A stretch of 64,000 bases of DNA from Locusta migratoria (taxonomy: Eukaryota > Arthropoda > Insecta > Orthoptera > Acrididae), in contig CM048744.1 in NCBI GenBank assembly GCA_026315105.1, positions 367,681,159 to 367,745,158 of the forward strand. The letters run 5' to 3'. Within the stretch, counting starts at the first letter, position 1, and each line of letters begins with the position of its first letter. Position numbers and translations under genes: made by a program. Below, in pieces: positions 23,012 through 33,961 of the stretch. The notes under the pieces were generated by a model, which was not told where the DNA came from, searched no databases, and saw nothing but the letters and a program-made list of their open reading frames with translations.

Positions 23012-23674
23012 GACATTTGCTTATAATACCGCAAGGCAAGACACCACAAGCTTCACGCTGTTTTTCCTGCTCCATAGCTGTGAAGCTGAGACGACAATGG
23101 ATACCCTGTTCCCCTTCCAGCCGGACGACACTCAGGATGACTAAGTGAAACAGCTCATCACCAGCGTCGAAGAAGCAAGACAGCTGGCTCGCATACAGAC
23201 ACTGGATGCCCAGAAGGACCGCCAGCAGTATAACGAGAAGCAACAACCTGTTGTGTACAATCCAGGAGATCTGGTATGGATTTTTACCCCCATATGGAAA
23301 GTTGGCCTATCAGAAAATTTCTTGAAGCGATACTTTGGTCCTTATCGTGTCATACGCCGCCTGTCAGACGTCACATACGAAGTCAAGCATTATGAGCCGT
23401 CATTGAAACAACAAAAATGAAAAACATTGTTCACGTCCTCCGCATAAAGCCTTATTACAATCCTGAAGAGCAGATAGGTGAAAATGGCTTCTTGTTCCAG
23501 GACGGTAATGATACTGATGACGCCATGACAGGAACGTCTGTCATCGTTAATTGTACAGAAGGAAAGGATTCTCCAGAATTGCTATACAGACAACCCATGG
23601 TAAGATCAAGACATTGCAAATGGCTCCAAAGGGAACCTAACAGTGGGTTGCTGCTGTTTCAGGAGAGGGAGCAA

Positions 23675-24038
23675 TGCCACAAGACCACAAGTTATCTGAC
23701 TGCCGGCATGGCGCAATGGATAGCGTCACCGATTGCGGAGCTAAAAGTCACCTGTTCAATCCTGTCCACCGGCAAACATTTATTTCTTTGTAGTTATCAT
23801 TTCCACAATGTTCTACATGTTTCTTATATTCACTTGTAATTTCTACATGTCTCTTATGTTAACTATTCTTTTAATTTCTTGAACATTCTGGTTGTGTAAA
23901 ACTATCAGAGCACTCTGCCCGAGAGGTAGTCAGTGCTGCACATATGTTTCAGTTCACAATTAACCTGCTGTCAGTATAATGCTGCGTTCAGTTGACAACC
24001 CTGAATTCGAAGTCAAGCCTGCTTACATTTCAACACGA
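23675..24038 (+). repeat. Gypsy 3' LTR
   Basis: It begins TGCCACAAGACCACAAG and follows the 5' LTR closely in order, including GCAGTCAGTGCTGC-like and TTCGAAGT motifs, then meets the LINE sequence. The end has CACGA rather than a canonical CA, which may reflect decay. Confidence 0.85.
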
Positions 24039-24337
24039 CTATATAAATGATCTGATGGACACAATACCTTGTAATTTGCGGCTGTTTGCTGATGATGCTG
24101 TGGTGTATGGGAGGGTGTTGTCTTTAATGGACTGTAATAGCATACAGGTAGAAAAATGTACAGTGATGCGCTTGAGTAGCATAAACAATCCCATAATGTT
24201 CGAATACAGCATTAGCAGCAAACTTCTTGATGGAGTCATGTCATTCAAATATCTTGGCGTAAAATTGCACAGTGTTATTAAATGGAACGAACATGGAAGG
24301 ACAGTTGTGAGTAAAGATAAAGGTGAAGCAATGAATT
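24039..24337 (+). mobile_element. CR1-like LINE, 3' half resumed after the Gypsy insertion
   Basis: Directly after the 3' LTR the sequence continues the same RT domain with YINDLMDTIP, LFADDAVVYG (catalytic FADD kept) and FKYLGVKLHSVIKWNEH. It is truncated after about 100 residues, where a SINE begins. The join with 17645-18015 is in register across the palm domain. Confidence 0.82.
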
Positions 24338-24342
24338 AAAAT

Positions 24343-24498
24343 TTGTGATGCGGCCGGGAATCTAACCCAGACATCCAAACTTACTAGGCAGACATCTTAC
24401 CACTATACTACCACACCACTAGTGATTAAGGCACCTCATAATAGTTAAGTACAACTTCCCTCCATGTCACAAACTTTAATTCAGCTTCTGTGTTCCAC
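24343..24498 (-). mobile_element. tRNA-derived SINE (family 1), minus strand
   Basis: On the minus strand the tRNA-like head has GGTAGTATAGTGGTAAGATG (box A region), then a degenerate box B near GGGTTAGATTCCCGGCCGC. A tail side with AGCTGAATTAAAGT-like sequence also matches the SINE at 58.4 kb. It directly follows the truncated CR1-like LINE. Confidence 0.75.
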
Positions 24499-25485
24499 AG
24501 AATATCGCCACTGCTGCCAAGGCAGCAAAAAAAACACCTTGGCAATGGACACATTGGATCTTTTATGCCTTTAACCCGTGATGATACTTGAAACAGGAGA
24601 TATATGGGTAAAAAGGAGAGAACGGGAGATGGATTATTCTTTAATTTAAAAAAGAAAAATCATAATTAATGATAAATTTATTGTCAGTCTATAAGCCACA
24701 GATATTTCATAAAATGAGTAAGGTAAAGACAAACTTAGAGATAAAAAACTATGAAATTTTAACTAGAGTCAGAAGTCTTCATTTATTAGGGAAGAATTTA
24801 GAATCGGCCAACTTACACACCCTGAGAGTGTTGGTGATAATAATACCATAAAATCAATTACATATTATCAATTACATATTATCAATTACTAAATTTTGAA
24901 CCAAATAATATCCTCACAAACAAAAAATTATGGAATATATACAAAAATATGTTCATAAATGACATGTGCGAATTTGCGATTCTTTAGGGGCCAATATCTC
25001 AGGTTCTATTAATCTACGAGTGAAGGGGTAAAGTGTTCTGGATAGATCTTGGCCTAGTGACCATTTGTGTACATATTAGAAGAATGGGTATACTACAGCT
25101 ACCATACAGTACATCGTAAAAATTTTCTAAGTTACACACTTCCTGGAGCCCATCCAAATTGAGTAAATCAGTTGGCTTTTGTACATGACGTGTAGTTTAT
25201 GGTGAGCTTATAAAAGCACCATTCATTGATGGGCTTTTCCTGAGAAAATCTAAAAAAAAAACGCGATTTTTGGGTACCAAAACAACCAATTGTGGGGACA
25301 GTAACAAAGAAACTTTCTATACATTGCAAATCTTCAAAATTTTTACCATATGTTGTTACGTTGATACTCTCGAAGCAGTTTTTAAATTTTTGGATATCGT
25401 TATCCATTACCGAGATACAGAGGTTGAAACTTATTGTAGTTTTGCACAAAATCACAAAACCCAATTTTTAGCCGTTTTAAATAAC
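24499..25485. other. SMG6 intron, unassigned, with a short tandem repeat
   Basis: This is AT-rich intron sequence. ATTACATATTATCA is repeated in tandem at about 24858-24890. An unrecognised 93-codon frame at 25270-25551 (+) runs into the RTE 3' end. No mobile-element signature was recognised. Confidence 0.5.
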
Positions 25486-28400
25486 TGTTGTTGTTATGGT
25501 CTTCAGTCCAGAGACTGGTTCGATGCAGCTCTCCACAATACCCTATCCTGAGCAAGCCTTTTCATCTCCTCATAAGAACGACAACCCACATCCACTGAAT
25601 CTGTTTACTATACGCGTCTCTTGATCTCCCTCTGCGATTTTTACCCCACACACTTCCCTCCAATGCTAAATTTACGATTCCTTGATGTCTATGAATGTGT
25701 CCTACCAAGCGATCCCTTCTTTTAATCAGGGTATGCCAAAAATTCCTTTTCTCACCAATTCTGTTCAGTACCTCTTCATTAGTTATGCGATCTACTCACC
25801 TAATCTTCAGCATTCTTCTGTAGCACCACATTTCAAAAGCCTCTATCCTCCTCCTGTCCGCACAGCTTATCGTCCATGTTTCACTCCCATACAAAGCAAC
25901 ACTCCACAAAAATGCCTTAAGAAAAGACTTCCTTACACTGACATTAATATTCGATGTAAGCAAATTTCTCTTTTTCAAAAATGCTTTTCTTCCCATTGCC
26001 ATTCTGCATTTTATATCCTCTGTACTGTGACCATCATTTGTTATTTTACTGCCCAAGTAACAAAATTCATCTACCTCCTTTATTGCTTCGTTACCTAATC
26101 TAATTCCTTCAGCATCACGCAATTTTCTTAGACTGAACTCCATTACCCTAGTTTTGCTCTTGTTAATGTTCATCTTATAAGCACCTTTCAGCACACTGTC
26201 CATTCCGTTAAATTGCTCTTCCAGATCCTTTGCTGTATCTGACAGAATTACTATGTCATTGGCAAAACACAATGTTTTTAATTCTTCCCCCTGAACTTTA
26301 ATTCCTTCACCAAATTTCTCCTTGCTTTCCTTTATAGCTTGCTCAATGTACAAATTGAACAACATTGGAGAAAGGCTACAACCCTGTCTTATTCCCTTAC
26401 CAACTGATGCTTCCCTTTTCGTGCCCTTCGAGTCTAATAACTGCGGTCTGGCTTTTGTACAAGCTGTAAATAACTCTCCTTTCCCTGTATTTTACCCCTT
26501 CAGAATTTGAAAGAGTGTATTCCAGTCAACATTGTCAAAAGCTTTCTCCAAATCTACAAAAGCTAAAAATGTAGGTTTGCCTTTCCTTAATCTTTCTTCT
26601 AAGATAAGACGTAAAGTGAGTATTGCCTCCCGGGTTCCTACGTTCCTCCTGAATCCAAACTGATCTTCCCCGAGGTCAGCTTCTACCAGCTTTTCCATTC
26701 TCCTGTAGATAATTCGTGTTAAAATTTTGCAACCATGACTTATCAAACTGATGGTTCTGTAATTTTCACACCTGTCTGCGCCTGATTTCTTTGGAATGGG
26801 GATTATTACATTTTTCTTAAAGTCTGACGGTATTTCGCCTGTCTCATACATCCTACACACCAGTTCAAATAGTCTTGTCATGGCTGGCTCTCCCAGAGAC
26901 TTTAGTAGCTCTGAGGGTATGCCATCTACTCCTGGGGCCTTGTTCCGACCTAGGTCTTTCAAGGCTCTGTCAAATTCATCTCTCAGTATAGTATTTCCTA
27001 TTTCATCTTGATCTACTTCCTCTTCCCTTCCTACAACATCGTCTCTAAGTTCATTTGCTTTGTTGAGTTGCTCTATGTACTCTTTCCACCTTTCAGCTTA
27101 CCCTTCTTTGCTGAGAACTGGTTTCCCAACAGAGTTCTTGATATTCGTAGAGTTGCTTTTCTTGTCCCCAAATGTCTCTTTTATTTTCCTGTAGGCGGTA
27201 TCTACTTTTCCTCTTCTTATACATTCTTCTAAAGATTTGCATTTGGCTTCTAGCCACTCCTGCTTAGCCATTTTGCACTTCCTGTCAATCTCATTTTTTA
27301 GTCGTCTGTACTCCATTTTGCCTGTTTCATTTACTGCATGTTTATATTTTCTCCTTTCATCAATTACATTTAGTATTTCCTGTGATATCCAAGGATTTTT
27401 TGTAGGTCTTGCTTTTCTACCTATTTTGTCCTCTGCTGCCTTCACTATTTCATCTCTCAATGCTACCCATTCCTCTTCTACTGTTTTATTTCCCCCGTTT
27501 CTGTCAATTGATGCCTAAATCTCCCTCTGAATTTCTCCAGAACTTCACATTCGCTCAATTTATCCAAGTCCCATCTCCTTATTTTCCTACCTTTCTGAAG
27601 TTTTTTCAGTTTCAGCCTACAGTTCATGACTTACAAGTTATGGTCAGAGTCTATATCTGCCCCTGGGTATGTCTTACAGTTTATCACCTGGTTCCGGAAT
27701 CTATGTTTTACCATTATAAAATCTATCTGATACCTTCCGGTGTCTCCTGGTCTCTTCCACTTATCCAACCTTCTTTTGTGATTCTTAAACCACATGTTTG
27801 TTACGATTAAATCATGTTCCGTGCAAAATTCTACCAGGCGACTTCCTCTTTCATTCCTTCTGCCCAGTCCATATTCACCTATTATTTTTCCTTCTCTTCC
27901 TTTTCCTACTACCGAATTCCAGTCTCCCATCACAATTAAGTTTTCCTCTCCCTTAATTGTCTGAATAATTTCCATTAGGGCCTCATATATTTCTTCGATC
28001 TCCTCATCATCGGCAGAGCTAGTTGGCATATAAAACTGTACTACTGTTGTCGGTGTTGGCGTCATATCTATCTTGACAATGGTAATGCGATCACGGTGCT
28101 GCTCATAGTAGTTTACCCGCATTCCTATCTTCTTATTCATTATCAGTCCTACTCCTGTAATACCACCAACTGATTTTGTATTTATTATTCTGTACTCACC
28201 TGACCAGAAATCCTGTTCATCCTGCCACCGAACTTCCCTAATCTCCACTATATCTATCCTCAAACTATCCATTCCCCTTTTTAAATTTTCTAATTTTCCT
28301 ACCCGATTAAGGGATCTAAAATTCCACACTCCGATCCGTAGAATGCCAGTATTGTCTTTCCTGATGACAACATCCTCCTGAGTAGTCCCCGCACGAAGAT

Positions 28401-28770
28401 CCGAATGGGGGACTATTTTACCTCTGGAATATTTTACCCGAGAGGATGCCATCATCATATTTTCATACAGTAGAGCTGCATGTCCTCGGGAAAAGTAACA
28501 GCTGTAGTTTCCCTTGCTTTCAGCCGTTCGCAGTAACTGCATGGCAAAGCCACATTAGCTGATGTTACAAGGCCAGCTCAGTCAATCATCCAGGCTGTTG
28601 CGCCTGTAACTACTGAAAAGGCTGCTGCTCCTCTTCAGGAACCACACGTTTGTCTGGCCTCTCTACAGATACCCCTCCACTGTGGTTGCACCTATGGTAC
28701 GGCTATCTGCATCGTTGAGGCACGCAAGCCACCCCACCTCGTCAATGTCTGTGGTTCATGGGGGTGGATC
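25486..28770 (-). mobile_element. RTE-type LINE, copy 1 (near full length)
   Basis: This minus-strand element has a 5' leader (about 28770-28545), an APE endonuclease, a linker, a reverse transcriptase and a 3' end with the GTTGTTGT tail repeat. Endonuclease (27631-28542) has WNFRSLN, the catalytic Glu in EIREVRW, MGDWNS and SDHNL. RT has KAPGVDGIPSELL, IPIPKKSG, FVDLEKAFDNVDW and LCFANDIVIL, then FCYLGSKITNDG. One catalytic Asp of FADD is changed to Asn. There is no RNase H, and the overall layout matches RTE/BovB. Stops and frameshifts divide ORF2. Confidence 0.88.
27631..28542 (-). pseudogene. RTE copy 1 APE endonuclease domain
   Basis: This is a continuous frame of about 300 residues. 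APE-type motifs are in the expected order: GVWNFRSLN, EIREVRW (catalytic Glu), a YMPTS segment, IVMGDWNSVVG, and DSDHNL at the end. The domain nicks target DNA to prime reverse transcription. It is the best preserved part of the element, though downstream RT is broken, so the whole is a pseudogene. Confidence 0.85.
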
Positions 28771-29370
28771 TAAATAACTAACCATAGAATATTGTTCAAA
28801 TATTTACTATACATCCTGTAGACATTTACCTATAAACAGCATTTTTCAGTTTTCGTAAATGTTAGTCCATTATCAAAATACGGCCGAAAAACTGCTGCGA
28901 TATTTTGCTAGAAAAAGTACGTATTGTGCTGAAAGATGTGATATGAAAATAGGTACTCGGTGAAAAAATTTGATTTTTGTACATCTTAAAGATTGAAATC
29001 TTCATTCGATGAAGGGGTGATTTTTGTTTTCGTTTACTTTACAGTTAATATGCAGCATCCAGTTTAGTGAACTATTGCAACATATTTTAAAGAGTTGCAG
29101 AGGTGAAAACACACTTCGTAGACTTCTCGTATGGTTGATTTTAGGTTACACATAGCTGTGTATGAAATGTATATAACATTTCGAAATTTTATTTTTAAGC
29201 TTTTCCGATAATACTATCCATTACCAAGATCTGTAGATTCCAAATTACCGCACATATTCGTGACTAATATGCATGTAATATCCAGTCTGACGTGTAATTA
29301 TAGTTTTAACTAACATAGCAAACGTACAGCAAGGGTTCTTGGTGTGGAGGTCACGAACCTGTGTTTCTAG
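28771..29370. other. SMG6 intron, unassigned
   Basis: This is AT-rich sequence between RTE copy 1 and a SINE. No coding or repeat signature was recognised. Confidence 0.5.
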
Positions 29371-29564
29371 TTCAAATATTTGTAAAACTATCGGACCAAA
29401 CTGTGTGGTCATCAGTCCGTAGCTTACAAACTACTTAAACCTAGGTAAACTAACCTAAGGACAACACACACACCCGTGCCCCTGGGAGGATTCTAACCTC
29501 CACGGCAAGCAACCGCGCGCTCCGCAGTGAGACTCTCTAGACCGCTCGGCTACTCCTCCGCGGC
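29371..29564 (-). mobile_element. tRNA-derived SINE (family 2), minus strand
   Basis: The minus strand starts with a tRNA-like head: GTAGCCGAGCGGTCTAGAGA (box A), then GGTTAGAATCC (box B). The body has TAGGTTAGTTTACCTAGG and the GGACTGATGACC-type segment. The left flank (GTGTTTCTAGTT, 29361-29372) and right flank (GTGTTTGTAGTT, 29565-29576) differ at one base and may be the target duplication. The head resembles tRNA-Leu or Ser type genes. Confidence 0.82.
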
Positions 29565-29954
29565 GTGTTTGTAGTTGCCGTTTATTCATGGATAACATTT
29601 ATAAAAGTTACAAATCATTGTAAATCTTTCAGGTCACTGGACGTGCAAAATTCGTCTTTGTAACAGTTGGACTAACGTTAATGAATTGATTTATCGTGAA
29701 ATAGCAACATCTTATAAAACTAAATTCTCAGCTGGACTTGAAAATTTTTACATGCTTTTTATGGAACGATATTGATAGTATTTAACAATATTCTTTGAAA
29801 TAGTTAATCGTGTTTAGCAATCATCTGAATGTAAATCTCAATTTGGTCTGACGTTTGTACAAATGTATCAACGTACATAAAATACTATCCAAATTTTACT
29901 CACTATTGATTTCATGTTATAAAAGCAGTACACACTGATGTAACAGGGAAAAGA

Positions 29955-30778
29955 CGTAAACCAGCTTAAAAATGCTCCTGCCAGAGCACAGAAAAGGCGA
30001 ATATGTTCTCTGGCACAAAAGTGTGGAACCAGCTGACTCAATCCTCATTCCGACTTACTAACCAACAATTTTGGCAAGCGAACATATTCGTGCTATTTTT
30101 TGGCTGCATTTGAGTAGGACATAGACAGTCCAACAGGCAGAGAGTGCCATCTATGATGAAACAGAGAAAGTGTCAGTTCAGGAGAAAGGCATATGCATGA
30201 AAGCAGCAGTGGGAAGCGAAACGAGATGTCGGAAGTCAGGAACAGTGGCAACAACAAAATAAGATAGATGCAGATAGTAGCAACTGGAGCAAAAGAGAAA
30301 ACAGTGGGAAACAGACTGATAAAGACCATACCTAAAGCACGAGCATGCAGCTCTCTAATACTATAGGACGAAACAATTTGTCCAATTTTTCCCATCCCTA
30401 GTACCCACATGCTGAAGGTGTCCCGTCTACAGATCAAACCCCAAGCAAACCATCCCCATGGACATGTGTGTAAAGGAGTCAATCGTGATTGAAGACAATG
30501 AAAGCCGACTAAGTGAGAAAGAAAGGATACTGGCAACAGGACAGGAAGTGAACGGGACAACGTCATTGGGGCAGAGAGACGATGACAGTGGCAGAAATAG
30601 ACAGCAGTGAGGAATCACGAGGGAAAGGGATGAAGACATTGAAAGTTTGCACTAAACGTGCACGAATATCTTCAAATGCCGAAATTTTTGGTGAGGAAGT
30701 CAGAATGAGGATTGAGGCAGCTGGTTCCACGTTATTGTGTCAGAGAACATATTTGCCTTTCAGCTGGTTTTTATTATG
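29955..30778. mobile_element. Unassigned element with long (about 110-130 bp) inverted repeats
   Basis: The left arm (about 29955-30091) and right arm (about 30660-30778) are inverted copies. Shared words in order are AAACCAGCT, ATATGTTCTCTG, GTGGAACCAGCTG and CTCAATCCTCATTC. The internal 570 bp has a 157-codon minus-strand frame (30093-30566) that is unlike any transposase I know. Long terminal inverted repeats without a recognised transposase fit a MULE-like or foldback non-autonomous element. No target duplication was clear. Confidence 0.75.
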
Positions 30779-30879
30779 TTTCAATATAAACCACATAGAA
30801 ATATCTATGTAAATAGTTGTGAGTAAGGCAAACAGGCAACTTTGGTTTATTGTGAGAATTTTGGGGAGATGTACTTCAT

Positions 30880-31335
30880 CTGTAGCGTATATAATACTTG
30901 TACAACCACGTCTTGAGATTGCTCAAGTGTTTGGGACCCGCAGCAGAAGACATAGAAGTGGTTCAGAGGCGAACAGCTACATTCGTTACTGGTAGCAACA
31001 ACCAATGTGCGAGTGTTACAGAAATGCTCCAGGAACTAGAAAGGGGATCGCTGGAGGAAAGGCAACGATCTTTTCGAGAAATTTTGTTGAAGAAATTTAG
31101 AGGGCCAAAATTTGAAGCTGAATGTAGAATGATATTCCTGCCACCTACTTATATTTAGTGTAATGATAACAAAGACAAGATAATAGAAATTAGGGCTCGT
31201 ATGGAGGCATATAGGCATTCTTTTTTTCCTCGTTTTATGTGGGAGTGGAATAGGGAAGGAAATGCCTAGTTGTGGTACAGTGAACCCTCCACCACGCACC
31301 TTACGGTGGATTGTGGAGTATGTATGTAGATGTGT
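30880..31335 (+). mobile_element. CR1-like LINE 3' fragment
   Basis: It encodes EVVQRRTATFVTGSNN, then SLEERQRSFREILLKKF, the thumb and C-terminal part of Rex/CR1-type LINE reverse transcriptases. It ends with a 3' tail carrying CCCTCCACCACGCACCTTAC and GTGGATTGTGGAGTATGTATG. A similar tail is at 54178-54236. The element is 5'-truncated, as LINEs commonly are. Confidence 0.8.
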
Positions 31336-32184
31336 TACTCCCATAAAATGCAACAATGATGTCACACATACGTGGCACATCTTACAAGAGGCATGGGAAT
31401 GAGAAGGTGTACTAGAAGAACGGGTAGAAGAATTAATAAGATTAGGGGACGACAGTAGCAGTAGCAGCGGTGCTGATGAACACAGTGACAGCAACACAAG
31501 AGATGTAGTAAATGATGACATGCTTTTGCACACTGCGGAGTCTACCCTTTTCCGTGAAATACAAAAGATCAATCTAAGCATTATAATATGTATAAATTGC
31601 ACATGATGCTGGTCACCACTGATTTTTAATGTATACTTTGTTTCGTAGCCAAAGATAATATACTTAAAAATTACGTTACTTTATTTCTACTTCTGTGACC
31701 CACAGACTGGCTGTCAAAACTGATCTGATGATATTGCTCCGACACTATACCATGGCAATCACCCATAACCGTAAACAAATGAGGAAAACAAACAAGCAGA
31801 CCCTCTTCTTTTTATGTAAAAAGAAAAATAATTTCACTGGATAAGGCAGTTTCACTACTTGTAAAGTGTCATTCTTTATTTGTTTACCTTCTCAGCTGAC
31901 TGCCGAGTAATAACAACAAGTCTACAGAAAATGGTTATAGAAGACTAAATATGTAAACAAAACTCTTCAACTAGCAACCTTTGGCTGAAGACTAAATGAT
32001 ACATTATATTTGTGATTGTTATCGTTTGTTCACGCTTTAGTAGTACAGCACAGCAATGGTTCCAAAATTTTTTGGATGTGATATTCATAGGCCGACTATC
32101 GTCACAGCGTAACAAACATGCGCGTAGCAGCGTTGGCAACATAGACAACTGCTGTCAGCATCATTCTTTCAGCAGTTTGACTGT
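31336..32184. other. SMG6 intron, unassigned
   Basis: Nothing recognised. An open 188-codon minus-strand frame overlapping 31036-31602 lies across LINE sequence and looks spurious. AGCAGTAGCAGCGGTGC is a short CAG/AGC-rich patch near 31460. Confidence 0.5.
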
Positions 32185-33125
32185 AGCTCTGCCGATGATG
32201 AGGAGATTGAAATGATAAAAGACGTTGTTGTTATCTATTCTCTATTACTGACAATCCAAACTAGATTTTCCATTGTTAAGGTATTCAAACAGTTAAAGGA
32301 GAAGGAAAACTTGGCTGTGATGAGGGACTGGAATTCATTAGTAGGAAAAGAAGAGAAGGAAAACTAGCAGGTGAATATCAATTGGCAAAAAGGAACGAAA
32401 GAGGTAAATGTCCGGTAGAATTCTGAACAGAGCATAATTTAAGATTATCATTAACACATGCTTTAAGACTCGTGAAAGGTGGTTTTATAATTGAAAGAGT
32501 TAAGGGGACACCGGAAGTTTTCAGATTGATTTTATAATGGTAAGACAAAAATTTCAGCACCAGGTTTCAAACTGTAAAACATAACCAGGACAGATGTAGT
32601 CTCTCAGAGTAATTTATTGGTTATGAACTTCGTGTTAAAACTGAAGAAATTACAAAATGGTAGAGAAGTAAGGAGATATACCCTTCAAAAATTGAAGGAA
32701 CCTGTGACGGCTGAGAAAGATTCAGAAGAAGCATTAAACAAAGAGTGACTGAAGCTTAAGAAATACAATAGAATAAGAAAAGGTAGCTTTGATGGACAAC
32801 ATAGAGAAGGCAGCAATGGAAGAAATAGGTAGATTACAAGGATTGGATATAACTGTAGATATTGAATTTAACTGATGAAAAGAGAAAATATATATGTGAA
32901 ACAAATGAAGCAGGCAAAAGGGAATACATTTGGCTAAGAAATTAGCTGAAGAGGAAAAGTAAATTGGCTAAGCAGAAACCACTAGAAGACACAGAAGTCC
33001 TTGAAAGGATTTGTAACTAGCAGGAAGATAGATACCACCTAGAGGAAAATGAGGCATTTGGAGCCAGGAATATCAAATTTATGAATATCAAGAGCTCATA
33101 TGGAAATCCAGAACAAAGCAAAGGT
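32185..33125 (+). mobile_element. Decayed RTE LINE fragment, copy 3
   Basis: The plus strand follows the RTE order: a GATGATGAGGAGATTG segment, GGACTGGAATTCATTAGTAG (MGDWNS region), GAACGAAAGAGG, a degraded TGGTTTTATAATTG, then the linker with ATGAAGCAGG and TTGGCTAAGCAG. Stops and indels are frequent. It lacks RT and the 3' end. Confidence 0.75.
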
Positions 33126-33126
33126 G

Positions 33127-33171
<45 letters not shown>

Positions 33172-33208
33172 TTTTTTTTTTTTTTTTTTTTTTTTTTTTG
33201 GGGGGGGG
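33127..33208. repeat. (GT)n-(T)n-(G)n compound repeat
   Basis: A GT run of about 20 units is followed by a T run of about 27 and a G run. Confidence 0.95.
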
Positions 33209-33961
33209 GTGTTATAAAAGGTCTGTAACAAGGTAATAACTTTCAATATGGCCACCAATTGAGTTCATCTATGACAAGTTGTTTCTGTAAGAACATCAAT
33301 GAAGAATTATATGTTCATGACACAAAATTGACTCAAAATTATATGGAATGAAGTAAATAATTGTAAACTGAACATTTTGATCATAATTTCTCCAAGAAAT
33401 CAAAATAAACTGTTCTACTTTAGCTGTTACACATAGTAAGGTAACAATAGTTCAGCACGACTCCTCATAGGGCTCACCACTAAGGAAAAACACTATACGA
33501 ACATGAAAAATGTTCACTTTACATTATCTATTCATCCACTTAATTTTGAGTCAATTTAGTATCATTAACTTCAAGGGCAGTTTTCTCAAAATAAGTGATG
33601 TACTTAATGAACCAAAACATCTTTCAATTCTTCATGTTTGTTCACACTCAGGCAACCTGTCAAAGATGAGCTGAATGAACCCACTCTTTCGATTTTGAAG
33701 TATGACCAACACTTTCTCCCTTGAATTGCAAGACTCATTTTTTAGCATAGCTTGGATTTGATTAATACAAAATGATTTCTGATTAACAAACAGGAGGCAG
33801 ACTATAGTTTATCTAACATATTGTTTAAGAAAACTTATTGGAAAACCTAAGAGCTACATCAAATAAAATACAAAATGAAAGAATGATCATTCTAATTATG
33901 GACATACCGGTAAATTAATAAAACAACTTCATCAGTGCCAAATTTTTAAAATGTTACAAAC
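33209..33961. other. SMG6 intron next to the RNRG exon, unassigned
   Basis: No repeat or coding signature was recognised between the compound repeat and the exon donor at 33962. Confidence 0.5.

Larger units (their letters stand above)
19660..23600 (+). pseudogene. Gypsy pol relic: protease, RT, RNase H, integrase ends
   Basis: The protease motif LADSGASFSVL is at about 19705. RT segments YRLPPAERSIIREEVEKML, YWQIEDDEADRETTAFITP and VMPFGLCNAPATLE follow. The catalytic box reads as LED after a frameshift instead of LDD. RNase H starts at HTEASRYGIGAVLAQI and resumes after the hAT insertion at 22253. The integrase zinc region lies near 22780, but the DDE core is missing. The C-terminal FGPYRVIRRLSDVTYEV (GPY/F module) is kept at about 23335. 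Confidence 0.85.
18016..24038 (+). mobile_element. Gypsy (Ty3-like) LTR retrotransposon, defective
   Basis: This is an element of about 6.0 kb with two LTRs, gag and pol. It is flanked by a 6-bp repeat CTATAT (18010-18015 and 24039-24044), a likely target duplication. A primer-binding-site candidate, TGGTGGAGGCGCC, follows the 5' LTR at about 18399, and a purine tract (AGGAGAGGGAGC) precedes the 3' LTR. Pol order is protease, RT, RNase H, integrase, which defines Gypsy type. I see no room for env. Stops, frameshifts, a hAT insertion and loss of the integrase core make it inactive. It lies inside a CR1-like LINE within the SMG6 intron. Confidence 0.9.

Noticed and set aside
18016..24038. Infectious retrovirus-like (env-bearing) element
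   Set aside because: No env frame fits between the pol end and the 3' LTR; it is a defective Gypsy retrotransposon.
29480..29564. tRNA-Leu/Ser gene on the minus strand
   Set aside because: It is the head of a SINE with the same body repeated at 43.7 and 44.4 kb.
30093..30566. 157-codon minus-strand open frame with hydrophobic segments
   Set aside because: It lies inside the long-inverted-repeat element, shows no family motif, and the composition (GA-rich opposite strand) explains its openness.
31036..31602. 188-codon minus-strand open frame
   Set aside because: It overlaps LINE coding sequence on the opposite strand and has Ser/Leu-rich low complexity.
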